A DNA stretch of 64,000 bases. Origin: Enchytraeus crypticus. Lineage: Eukaryota > Annelida > Clitellata > Enchytraeida > Enchytraeidae. Below the pieces are notes generated by a model. The model had not been told where the DNA came from and did not search any database. It was given only the letters and a program-made list of their open reading frames with translations. Below, one piece after another: positions 12,901-47,113 of the stretch (position 1 is the stretch's first letter; every line of letters begins with the position of its first letter). Both the position numbers and the translations under genes were made by a program. Location of the stretch: positions 4,466,001 to 4,530,000 of the forward strand of contig CAJHZI010000547.1 in assembly GCA_905160935.1 (NCBI GenBank), read 5' to 3'.

Positions 12901-15900
12901 TAATCAATCAGTCAATCGATCAGTCAGTCAATCAGTTAATCGATCAGTCAATCAATCGATCAGTTAATCAATCAGTCAATCGATCAGTCAGTCAATCAGT
13001 TAATCGATCAGTCACTCATCTTGTGAAACACCCTATACAGATGAAACCCCATGTATCAATCAATCAATCAGCTGATCGTTGTATCAGCCAGACGATTAGT
13101 CTCTCAGTCTGTCTGTTAATTAATCGACCTTTAAAATGTAGAACTGAACCTTCAGCTATCTATCGCTCAATCAGTCGATTTGTGCTTCAATCTATCTAGC
13201 AATCAATCAGCAAATCATTTGAATCTATCTGTCAATCAATCAGCAAATCATTTGAATCTATCTGTCAATCAATCAGCAAATCATTTCAATCTATCTGTCA
13301 ATCAATCAGCAAATCATTTGAATCCATCTGTCAATCAATCAGCAAATCATTTCAATCTATCTGTCAATCAATCAGCAAATCATTTCAATCCATCTGTCAA
13401 TCAATCAGCAAATCATTTCAATCTATCTGTCAATCAATCAGCAAATCATCTATTGCATTCTAGTGTATTTTATTGTATGTATTGTATCATATTTTTTATT
13501 TCACTTTATTGAATTGTATTTTATTGTGTTATGTTTCTTGTATTGTATTGTACTGTGTTTAGTATCATGTATTGTATCGTATGGTATTGTATTGTATGGT
13601 ATTGCATCATGTATTGTATGACGTATTGTATTATATCAGCGGAGAGCGACAAGCAGGTGGAGATAGCTGTGATGTTGACCAGGAAGGAACGCAAGAAACT
13701 GAGGAGACAGACAAGGAGCGAAGCGTTGAAAGAGACGCAGGAGAAAATACGCCTCGGTCTCATTGCTCCTCCTGAGCCTAAAGGTTTGTCTCTCTCTACC
13801 TCTAATTGTATGCCTCAGTATGTGTGAATGATTGCTCCTCCTGAGCCCAAGAGTCTGTCTCTCTCTAACTCTAATTGTATGCCTCAGTATGTGTGAATGA
13901 TTGCTCCTCCTGAGCCCAAGAGTCTGTCTCTCTCTAACTCTAATTGTATGCCTCAGTATGTGTGAATTGATTGCTCCTCCTGAGCCCAAGAGTCTGTCTC
14001 CCTCTAACTCTAATTGTATGCCTCAGTATGTGTGAATTGATTACCCCTCCTGAACCTAAGGGTTTGTCTATCTCTACCTCTAATTGTATGCCTCAGTATG
14101 TGTGAATTGTATACCCCTCCTGAACCTAAGGGTTTGTCTATCTCTACCTCTAATTGTATGCCTCAGTATGTGTGAATTGTTTACCCCTCCTGAACCTAAG
14201 GGTTTGTCTATCTCTACCTCTAATTGTATGCCTCAGTATGTGTGAATTGTTTACTCCTCCTGAGCCTAAGGGTTTGTCTGTGTCTACTCATATTGCGCCT
14301 CTCTATTCGACTATTGATTAAATAGCGTATTCATAGTTTAATTGATTGATTAATTTATATTTTATATCTGTACTGAAGCTGTGTTACTAGCACTGCAACA
14401 TCGCCACTGACTCCAGGCTGTGGCGATGTCGGTAAGATATTCGACTGTGGATCTGTGTGTATGGGATTTTTATTTTGGGCTCACCAGTCATTGACATCAC
14501 TTCAAGATATGAAACTGACGTTAACATCGGTTTTACAACTTTTAAGCTTTTAGTGAGATATAGTTTAACTGGACATAATACAGTGTGCTGATTACGTTGT
14601 TTGATTAATTTTCGATTCGATTTATTTATTGACTAGATGATTCTGTGCATAATTGATTGATTGACTGATTGATTGATTGATTGACAGTACACATGGCTAA
14701 TCTAATGAGGGTGTTGGGCACTGAGGCAGTACAAGACCCCACTAAGGTTGAGGCCCACGTCAGAGCTCAGATGGCCAAGCGACAACGGTAAGCTCTATGG
14801 GTTGTTACAACTAGAGCAGTTTCAACAGAGAGCTTCCGTCATCCATGACAATATAAATGGGTTGTTACAACTAGAGCAGTTTAAACAGAGAGCTTCCGTC
14901 ATCCATGACAATATAAAGCACTGTGGAGAGTTAACTTGATTTATGACAACATGGAGCATTCAGGCAGATATCAGTATCGATACACTCTCCCCTGTAAATG
15001 GGCCTGTAGTATTGGATGTGATGATAATTGTCAGTTGATTGATTGATTGATTTATTAGTTGATTGATTCATTTATTGATTGACTGATTCCTCTTTAGCAC
15101 AGTAAGTAATCCTGAGTGATAAAAATTAATTTTTCTGAAATAAAATTTCTAGAAGTAACCTTTATGAACTTTCATCCATTTAGCGTAATCGTCAGTAGCA
15201 TGTGCCCACTTTGCTAACAATTACACATGCAGAGCTACTGTATATTAGGTTCTAAACGCTAAGCTGAACTAGACTCTAACATTATTTACTGCTTTATATT
15301 ATCTTGTTTGAGTGTTGAGTGGTGTTTGATATCATCGTGGACGTGTTTGCAGCGACCACGAGGAGGCGAATGCCTCTAGGAAGCTGACGAAGGAGCAGCG
15401 GAGAGAGAAGAAGATCAAGAAGTTGAAAGAAGACACGTCGCTGGGCGTCCACGTGTCCGTCTACAGGTAGTATCAATCAATCAATCAATCAATTGACTGA
15501 TCAATTAGTCAATCTATTGATCGATGTTTCAGTTGATTGATGTATCAATCAATCAATCAATTGATCGATCATTTAGTCAATCTATTGATCTATGTATCAG
15601 TAGATTGATGTGTTAATCAATCAATTAATTATGGGTATATTCATTTAACTTTATGTTCATTTTGCTTCATTTCCATATACGAGTAGTTCTTTAAATAGCC
15701 TATAACATTTTTTTTGTTATACCTTTATTCTTGGGGGATTCTGCTTATGATGAGGTGGGTCCCCTGTGCCTTCATCAGCTTCCACCAACATTTACTGAGC
15801 GTAGGCGTCATTCCCTGAGAAAATAATCCTGTTTACACATTGAAATTGTATCATCATGAAATACTTATTAATTATCTATAGAGAGATCTCACTAACCTAT

Positions 15901-17220
15901 TGGTGCTTGATATAATCTAATGTTGTGTTACTGAATTTACTATGAATGTCTGGAGCCAGTGGCGATGTCGATAAGATACTCGACCGCTGATCAGTATGTG
16001 CGGGGTTCAAATCCTGGGCTCGCCCGTCACTGACATCGCTTTCAAGTGAGGAAACTGATGTTAACATTAGCTCTTTTACTAGATATCATTTTGTCGTGAA
16101 ACTTAAAATACTGGATGCCGTGATGGATTGGTGTGACTGAAGGTGCTAGATGTTGTGATGGACGTTGATTTCAGGGTGAGGGACCTGAGTAACCCGGCTA
16201 AGAAGTTCAAGATAGAGAAGAACGCGAGTCAACTGCTGATGACCGGCCTTGTCGTGCTGCATAGAGACTGTAGCGTAATAGTGGTGGAGGGGGGTACGTA
16301 TCAATCAATCAGTCAATCAATCACTTGTAGTGCTGCATAGAGACTGTAGTTTGATAGTGGTTGAGGGTGGTACATATCATTCAATTATACTTTTGATTGT
16401 TGTTTCACTTGATTAACTGACTGATTGATTGATACATTGTTTCACATGTATTGATTGATTGATTGATTGATTGATACACAGGACCTAAGCAGCAGAGAAA
16501 GTTTCGTAAGCTGGTGCTGTCTCGCATTAAATGGGCGGAGGATCGACCACACAAGGGTGAAGAGGGTGTGTCCTCATCTGTCAATCAATCGCTCAATCAA
16601 CCAATCAAATCAATCAACTGATCAGTGAATAATTTGATAAGTTTTAAGAGTTATTTCTAGCCATCAGTCTATGAGTAGAATGTCTGATAAACAGTGTCTT
16701 AGGTTATCTTGGTCTCGTTTGATGTACCTATTCTATCAGATTGACTGTTAACATCTTCCCTGTTTCATATTGAATCGTATTTAAGACATTTCTATTAAAT
16801 GTCAACGTATTTAAGACATTTTTATGTCAATATATTTAAGACATTTGAATAAATATTAGTGTATTTAAGTCATTTGTATAAATGTGAATGCATTTAAGTC
16901 ATTTTTATAAATGTCAATGTTACTGTGGTAATTTGAAGTATTGTAATGTTGTAGTAAATAATGTTAGACATTTATAGTGTATTTGGCAATATTAGAAAGT
17001 TCATGATATATGCTTTTGATCCAAGTGTTATTGTCCTATTTAATTGTATTGCGTAGTTCATCGTGTTATTGTTGTATTTTATTGTATTGTATAGTTCATG
17101 AGTGGTATTGTAATGCATTTCTATTGTATTTCTTTAGATGAGGAAGATGCAAACAAGAAGGAGAACAAGTGCGATCTTGTGTGGGAGGTAATCAATCGAT
17201 CAATCTATCAATCAATCTAT

Positions 17221-17253
<33 letters not shown>

Positions 17254-18049
17254 AATCAATCAATTAGTTGGAAGATAATTGAAGCTAATAAAATTATCAG
17301 CCTCAGATGTTTTTTTTCATCTAAAGATAATGTATTTGTTATTTCTTTAGACCATATGGCTGAAGCATAATTGTTATACTGGTGAGAGTTGAAAGGAAAT
17401 TGCTTTAATTAATTAATTAAATATGTAGATCCAAACCGATGTCAGGAATACACTGTGCACGGGCTCCAGAAATTACTACAAAATTTGCTCAAATGAATGG
17501 AAAAGTTTAACATTTCCAACCCTAGCTGTACTGGGATTGAAGATGATGATGATGATTATTAATTGTGGATGAATGCACCGACGTACAATTTTATAACTTG
17601 ATAGATCTCTCCACTGACTTAGGTATTGCACTATTGACTTTACAGTTGATTGATTTTGATTGATTAATAATCAGATTGATTGATTGACTGATTAATGATT
17701 GAATTTGGTGGATTGATTAATGATTGAATTGATTGATTGACTGATTAATGATTGAATTGATTGATGATTGAATTGATTGATTGATTAATCATTGAATTGA
17801 TTGATTGACTGGTTAATCATTGAATTGATTGATTATTAATCAGACTGATTGATTGATGATTGATTGACTGATTGATTGAATTGATTGATTGACTAGGGCA
17901 CGGTGAAGATGAGAGCATTTGGAGAGATCAGGTTCAAGGCGTGCCCCACGGAGAGTTTTGCAAGGGAGCAGTTTAAGAGAAGCGGAGTGGAACAATACTG
18001 GGACCTAGCGTACAGTTCATCGGTGCTAGAGGAGACCGCACAAGAGTAA
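3884..18049 (+). CDS. PRPF3: U4/U6 small nuclear ribonucleoprotein Prp3 (17 coding exons)
   Basis: Core spliceosomal protein of the U4/U6.U5 tri-snRNP, nuclear, contacting U4/U6 RNA. Exons: 3884-4028, 4904-5016, 6328-6480, 6719-6784, 7248-7426, 7833-8024, 9167-9254, 10454-10555, 10902-10960, 12301-12404, 13640-13783, 14688-14787, 15353-15466, 16175-16293, 16482-16565, 17138-17187, 17897-18049. The sum is 1965 nt, 654 residues plus TAA, against 683 in human. All donors are GT and all phases close. Residues 1-86 form a PWI domain. The middle carries [19 protein letters not shown] and [12 protein letters not shown]. The PRP3 domain contains [25 protein letters not shown] and [13 protein letters not shown]. 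The C-terminal DUF1115-like region has [12 protein letters not shown] and QYWDLA. The start codon directly follows a 3' splice site at 3881-3883. Exon 15 has a second usable donor 9 nt upstream (16556), in frame. Many junctions are tandemly duplicated (separate entries). Confidence 0.96.
4007..4675 (+). repeat. Donor-site array of PRPF3 exon 1
   Basis: The end of exon 1 plus its donor (ACTATCG then GTAAATAAACG and TTCTTACTAG) recurs about ten times as degenerate units of about 44 bp through intron 1. Copies begin near 4007 (true), 4053, 4096, 4144, 4476, 4520, 4560, 4600 and 4645. A LINE fragment interrupts the array. Confidence 0.75.
4190..4440 (-). mobile_element. LINE 3' fragment (reverse transcriptase C-terminus)
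   Basis: The minus-strand ORF 4205-4435 encodes 76 residues with [26 protein letters not shown] and [14 protein letters not shown]. This is the usual C-terminus of ORF2 in many invertebrate LINEs (RTE/L2-type). The tail on that strand is (TCA)n. It lies inside the exon 1 donor array, with a shared TAAATTAAAGTTCTTACT on both sides that is either a target-site duplication or an array unit. Confidence 0.75.
5088..5460. repeat. Family D copy (-) and 35-bp tandem repeat
   Basis: 5088-5190 is a minus-strand family D copy, reading into GTACCTTGAACCTGCC and GGCAGAGCACTGAAG. 5300-5460 is a tandem array of about 35 bp (units with ACTGCATAGAACTATGAATT), four to five copies. Both lie in PRPF3 intron 2; the remainder to 6120 shows nothing recognisable. 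Confidence 0.55.
6125..6265. repeat. Perfect 15-bp inverted repeat plus GTGACAAAATTAC tandem
   Basis: 6125-6139 and 6143-6157 are perfect reverse complements separated by TTG. Next to it, units with GTGACAAAATTAC recur three times to 6265. Confidence 0.6.
6468..6628 (+). repeat. Donor-site array of PRPF3 exon 3 (27 bp x 6)
   Basis: The last 13 bases of exon 3 (GTCTGCTGATAAG) and the following GTTCTCTAGTGATT repeat six times with few changes. The true junction is the first copy (6480/6481). The unit is a multiple of three and carries an in-frame TAG, so use of a later donor would truncate the protein. Confidence 0.9.
6775..6905 (+). repeat. Donor copies of PRPF3 exon 4 in a (CT)n tract
   Basis: CTCTCATG followed by GTYTGTAT occurs three times (true donor 6784/6785, then near 6833 and 6868), separated by (CT)n. 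Confidence 0.75.
7029..7205 (+). mobile_element. tRNA-derived SINE (family A) with (GTAT)n tail
   Basis: A-box-like TGGCGAAGTCGG and B box GGTTCAAATCC, then the family body; it ends at CTTTACCAGCTT and runs into (TGTATG)n. In PRPF3 intron 4. Confidence 0.7.
7440..7832 (+). repeat. (TGAT)n-rich intron 5 of PRPF3
   Basis: GATTGATT runs at both ends of the intron; the 3' run reaches the acceptor of exon 6. Confidence 0.8.
8025..8780 (+). repeat. About 65-bp array (x6), then TATAATATAACA repeat
   Basis: 8035-8415 holds about six units with CAGCGATACATCAACACTG and ACGTCAGAATACAATAC, starting right at the exon 6 donor. 8450-8780 is nearly pure TATAATATAACATAATA-type DNA; its apparent reading frames are low complexity. 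Confidence 0.85.
8865..9060 (+). repeat. Family D copy
   Basis: Contains GTTGCCAAGTGGCAGGTCC, the CGTACTCAAATTCTG block, TAATGAGCACTCC, the GTAGCCTATAGC block and a CGCCTCTAACGACATG end. Confidence 0.6.
9440..9620 (+). mobile_element. Family E element with (GAT)n tail
   Basis: Contains CCAAACCAACGTCGG, AAAGGGCACTCGG, a GATGATGTGGTATGGG block and ends in a GATGACGATGATGAT tail. Same family as 17425-17563, 22020-22132 and 62085-62290. Confidence 0.55.
9780..10450 (+). repeat. (TTGTA)n pentanucleotide block
   Basis: About 670 bases of TATTG/TTGTA repeats fill the 3' part of PRPF3 intron 7 up to the exon 8 acceptor. Apparent ORFs on both strands are repeat translations. Confidence 0.9.
10534..10608 (+). 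repeat. Duplicated donor of PRPF3 exon 8
   Basis: The exon end (ACCATACAACCCAAGAAAG and TTGAG) plus donor GTAGGGT is present twice. The second copy follows TTTCTATAG, so it has its own acceptor and donor around a 26-nt pseudo-exon, which would shift frame. Confidence 0.85.
10640..10901 (+). repeat. (TGAT)n array with CACCAGTTAAT
   Basis: TGATTGATTCACCAGTTAAT recurs about eight times up to the exon 9 acceptor. Confidence 0.85.
11105..11410 (+). mobile_element. Family D copy followed by divergent family A SINE
   Basis: 11105-11270 is family D (AAGTGGCAGGGCCAAGG onward). 11255-11400 resembles family A with box B-like GGTTCAGATCC and GTCACTGACATGCTGTC. The same subfamily recurs at 20650-20745. 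Confidence 0.5.
11720..12215 (+). repeat. 30-bp minisatellite, about 16 copies
   Basis: Unit contains GTGAATGATTGGAAAGC and TTTGAAATCAT; most copies are identical. It is open in several frames (repeat [10 protein letters not shown]) but lies in intron 9 of PRPF3, so it is not coding. Confidence 0.9.
12368..13060 (+). repeat. Donor-site array of PRPF3 exon 10 (six copies)
   Basis: The last 37 bases of exon 10 (from CATCTTGTGGAGCACCC to CCTCCAG) with GTATCAATCAATC recur at about 12368 (true), 12445, 12525, 12633, 12735 and 13015, separated by (CAAT)n runs. Copies become more divergent with distance from the exon. Confidence 0.93.
13185..13639 (+). repeat. 32-bp minisatellite (x8) and (TTGTA)n run
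   Basis: 13190-13450: units with CTGTCAATCAATCAGCAAAT. 13455-13635: TATTGTATTG repeats up to the exon 11 acceptor. Confidence 0.85.
13765..14290 (+). repeat. Donor-site array of PRPF3 exon 11 (about eight copies)
   Basis: The exon end (GCTCCTCCTGAGCCTAAAG) with donor GTTTGTCTCTCTCTAC and a downstream TATGCCTCAGTATGTGTG recurs as units of about 69 bp. Only the first copy joins in frame to exon 12. Confidence 0.93.
14412..14570 (+). mobile_element. tRNA-derived SINE (family A), divergent
   Basis: Recognisable from TGGCGATGTCGGTAAGATA and the CACCAGTCATTGACATCAC body; the B box is damaged. Confidence 0.55.
14798..14935 (+). repeat. Two tandem copies beside PRPF3 exon 12 donor
   Basis: A block of about 70 bp (GGGTTGTTACAACTAGAGCAG to ATCCATGACAATATAA) is duplicated, starting 12 bases after the donor. 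Its end resembles the family B core. Confidence 0.7.
15467..15785 (+). repeat. (CAAT)n runs and family D tail
   Basis: (ATCA)n starts directly after the exon 13 donor. 15655-15785 repeats the block seen at 1065-1185. Confidence 0.6.
15948..16085 (+). mobile_element. tRNA-derived SINE (family A)
   Basis: Near-consensus copy with TGGCGATGTCG, GGTTCAAATCC, and the GTCACTGACATCGCTTTC body, in PRPF3 intron 13. Confidence 0.75.
16244..16375 (+). repeat. Duplicated donor of PRPF3 exon 14
   Basis: About 50 bases of exon end (GTGCTGCATAGAGACTGTAG to the GGGGG stretch) with donor GTACGTATCA are repeated once at 16321-16373, between (CAAT)n runs. Confidence 0.9.
16770..17137 (+). repeat. Degenerate GTATTTAAGACATTT tandem; rest of intron 15
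   Basis: About five weak copies at 16780-16925. No other signal in this intron. Confidence 0.5.
17425..17563 (+). mobile_element. Family E element with (GAT)n tail
   Basis: ATCCAAACCGATGTCAGG to GGGATTGAAGATGATGATGA; middle partly deleted. In the last PRPF3 intron, which then carries sense (TGAT)n from 17640 to the acceptor of exon 17. Confidence 0.5.
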
Positions 18050-18290
18050 CAATATAGTAGTAACAAAGTGCTGCTGTCATCAATGACAACATACAGCACT
18101 AGTTGTTGAACAGTTCATCTGTGCTAGAGGACAACACACAAGAATAACAAAGTGCTACCGTCATCAATGACAACATCGAGCACTGGTTGTTGAACAGTTC
18201 ATCTGTGCTAGTGGAGACCACACAAGAGTAACAATAGTAGTAACAAAGTGCTGCTGTTATCAATGACAACATCGAGCACTAGTTGATTAT
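18010..18290 (+). repeat. Triplicated PRPF3 stop-codon region and 3' UTR start
   Basis: The coding end (ACAGTTCATCGGTGCTAGAG to CACAAGAGTAAC) plus a family B core recurs at about 18012 (true), 18113 and 18195. Confidence 0.85.
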
Positions 18291-19410
18291 TATATTATTA
18301 TTCTACAAGTGCTGTGCCTGTTCCAAGCCTGGGCGGTCATATTCCTCCATATGTTCCTCTGTCCATTGTTCTCTGATCATCCTTGTTATCTGCATCCATA
18401 GGCTTAGACTCTTAATGAACGTCATCCTATTATTATTACTTATTAGTAGTATTATTATCATTGGACAACTAGGATTAGACTGTTATTGTTAGACTACATA
18501 GCTGTTATTGCTATAGTGGACTATTTAGACGTTGCTGAATTGGTAATATATTTAAAGGATTAGTTGTTATTTGAGTAGTTTTGTAGATAGACTGTTTAGA
18601 CGCTGCTGAATTGGTAATTCATTTGTAAGCCACTCCACCGCTCACTGTACCCTAGGCACATATTCCTACTTAGTGTTTAATTCAATCAGGAGCACTCCTT
18701 ATTATATTTGCCGAAGTAGCTTGAGGTTATACAGTTTTGAGGTGGTTTTTCATTGCTATTCTCAAAGTATGCACTGGTCGTCTCTAAGCAGGCGCAGTTT
18801 TTGATTGGTCTGTTCTCATGTTCATGGACCTCGACACTAGGGTAGTCGTGTATACAATCCATCTACAAACTACTCCAATAATAACTACTAATCCTTTCCC
18901 ATCTACATGGAAACGAGTGATAATAACCTGCCAGCAAGCTGTAAAGCAGTCTCGAAGACCGGTCACCGGCCTTGATACTGCTGTATAAATTGTCAGAGGT
19001 TATTATGACTCTGTCTCTCTCTTAGTGCACTGCCTACTGACAAGTCCATAGTATATAACTCATCCACAGGTTATTATGACTACATTATGACCATTACTAA
19101 CTCGTTACAAACAACGCTATCAACTCTTCGCGTGGCTCGTGTTCATAAAGTTCTAATGTAGCGTCATTCAGTTACACCAGCGTTGTAGCATTCATTGTTA
19201 GCAGTTTATTTCAATGAAGATTTACGACAAATAAAATCTAATAGAATAACACGATGTTACCTTTGTTTATCAAGTTATTGTGGTTAAATGGAAAAATGTA
19301 ACTTATATAAAGACCTTCCAACAAAGCCACGTTTTAACGTTCATGTCGCAGACTGATATATCTCGTCTCTACCACTAGATAGTATTAGAATATACTGACT
19401 GGATAATAAT
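18291..19410. other. PRPF3/NUP214 convergent spacer, left part
   Basis: Contains family D copies near 18620-18800 and 19010-19065, and AATAAA-like signals on both strands (19222 plus, 19205-19211 minus), consistent with convergent 3' ends. No gene seen. Confidence 0.4.
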
Positions 19411-19680
19411 AATGGTTTAGCGTCCGTTTCCTCATCCAGGGATGATGTCAGGGACGTCCCAACAGCCCACATCACTACACATCAATTCACCCAGACCAAT
19501 CTGCAAAAGAAATTTGCAGACGAGACATAAGGTCCTAAACGAAAGCCAGTCCGGTGATCAACAAATGGTCAGGGATCATAGACAACTTGCCTCGTGTGTA
19601 AGAGGTGAGTGGTTCAATTCCCAGAAGAGCTGTCTCTGACAGTGACAGGTGGTAGAGACACGGACGTTAAAGATCTCAAG
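19411..19680 (+). repeat. Family C copy, near full length
   Basis: From GGTTTAGCGTCCGTTTCC through GATGTCAGGGACGTCCC, CATCACTACACATCAATTC, GTCCTAAACGAAAGCCAG and TGGTCAGGGATC. Confidence 0.6.
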
Positions 19681-19955
19681 TTATATATGTCAGTTCCATA
19701 CTCGCAATCAATTGTTCTAATAGGTTCAGTTGTAAATATTTCACCCAGCTTGCTAAAGGATGCATATGATGACGTAAATTAGAGTTTAAAACAACTAGAA
19801 GGTTTAATAGAAAAATACAGTGGAGAGAAAAAAATCTCCGCTCGCTGATTGGTCGAGTCCAGACAGCAAGAGTTAAGTCGGTTATAATCTACACTAGGCT
19901 ACGCTCTCGTTATTCTCGCTGATTGGTTGAGTGGTTCAAGACTGTTGTAATCTCC

Positions 19956-45596
<25,641 letters not shown>

Positions 45597-46357
45597 CTGT
45601 CATCTGATTACAGTCTACAGCAGTGATAAACTTTACTGAGCTGTTGTTACTTAAATTAGGCTGATAAAATATCGTTCTGTACAAAAAATCAAAGCATCAT
45701 TTAGGACCAATAGGATTTCAAATAACAATAATAATACCAACAATTACAGTGCTACAGTCATCAATGACAACATCGAGCACTATTGTGTCAAAATCAAGCC
45801 GGCGAGCAAATTGAAAGTTCAAAAACTGGTGCAAATGCAAAAATCCAGAAAAACGTAAGTTTCAAGAGTACGTTCACATGGCGAATTAATCTAAAGCTTA
45901 GTTTTAAAGCTCAGCTTTTATCAAATGATAACAACATCGTCAATATCTATCTTTAATTATTTTGCAAGGATTATTATCCTCAATAACATCTAGCAACATG
46001 TTTTAAATCTCCAAAATAGCTGACTCGGATTTCAGAACTAGCAGAATGCTTGTTCAATGGTTCAGCTTTCAAGACCATCGATTTAATTAATTTATAGAAT
46101 AGCAACAGACGTGAAAAACACATAAAAATACAATAGGTACAGAAATAAAATAATAGAATAAAAATATTTACATTGAGTTTTAAACCGATGTTTACTATTC
46201 AAGTGTGACAACATTTATTTAGTGTAAGCACAACGCTACCAACTATTCTATCAGACATAATATTACGAATAAAAAATTGGATTGCAAGCGACATAAATCT
46301 TCCATGATCAAATATCCCCGAAAGCCTGAAGCACTTTATCATATATATCAAAGATCT

Positions 46358-46415
<58 letters not shown>

Positions 46416-46584
46416 CGAACTATCAAGGTCATAATAAGATTTTTATATTTATTGCATTAACCACCCGAATGCAGAACCCCTGGATCACCCGTGACCCGGG
46501 ATTCACATTTTGCCCTATATTTTTTTAACGCTACAAAATAAAATCTTGTCCGTCTAGGTATTCCTCATTCAATCTATTTTGCAT

Positions 46585-46663
<79 letters not shown>

Positions 46664-47113
46664 AAAATGCTTTTTCATCTATACCCTACTCAGTTGCGAG
46701 CTGAAATGGAGAGGTCACAGGTCGTCTTATAGAAATGCTGCGGGAACGCTGTGCGATAGTTTTATTGTAATGGGATCTGTTTGATTTATATATCTACAAT
46801 AATTTGATATGAGTCACATGACCTAACGGGTCTAGAGAATTCTAGCTTTATAAGCTCTTATAAGTCTCTTTACGCAGAGTTTGGTCCAAGAAATATGTGA
46901 AAAATCCCATATTCCCAGCTTTCATGTCTGGATCGAGGTTTGCTGCAATACTTTCACTTTTACGATTAAATGACAATGATACTAGAGATAACAGAAGAGC
47001 AGTTGATTAAATGATAGATAGATAACTTTTTAGTTTTTCTAGTATAGTCACAATCATTGTTGAGAGTTTAGTGTTGCGCTAAGGAATCAATCAGCTGATC
47101 GGTGTTTGGTAGC
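45597..47113. other. Shared upstream region of NUP214 (-) and DNAJA3 (+)
   Basis: About 1.5 kb between divergent start codons. Holds a family B copy (45740-45865) and (TA)n at 46358-46411 and 46588-46660. Nothing else is clearly repetitive, so the promoters probably lie at its two ends. No TATA box or CpG-rich block can be singled out. Confidence 0.5.

Noticed and set aside
46811-46840. TCACATGA as an E-box promoter element of DNAJA3/NUP214
   Set aside because: A single 8-base match in 1.5 kb has no weight without conservation or binding data.
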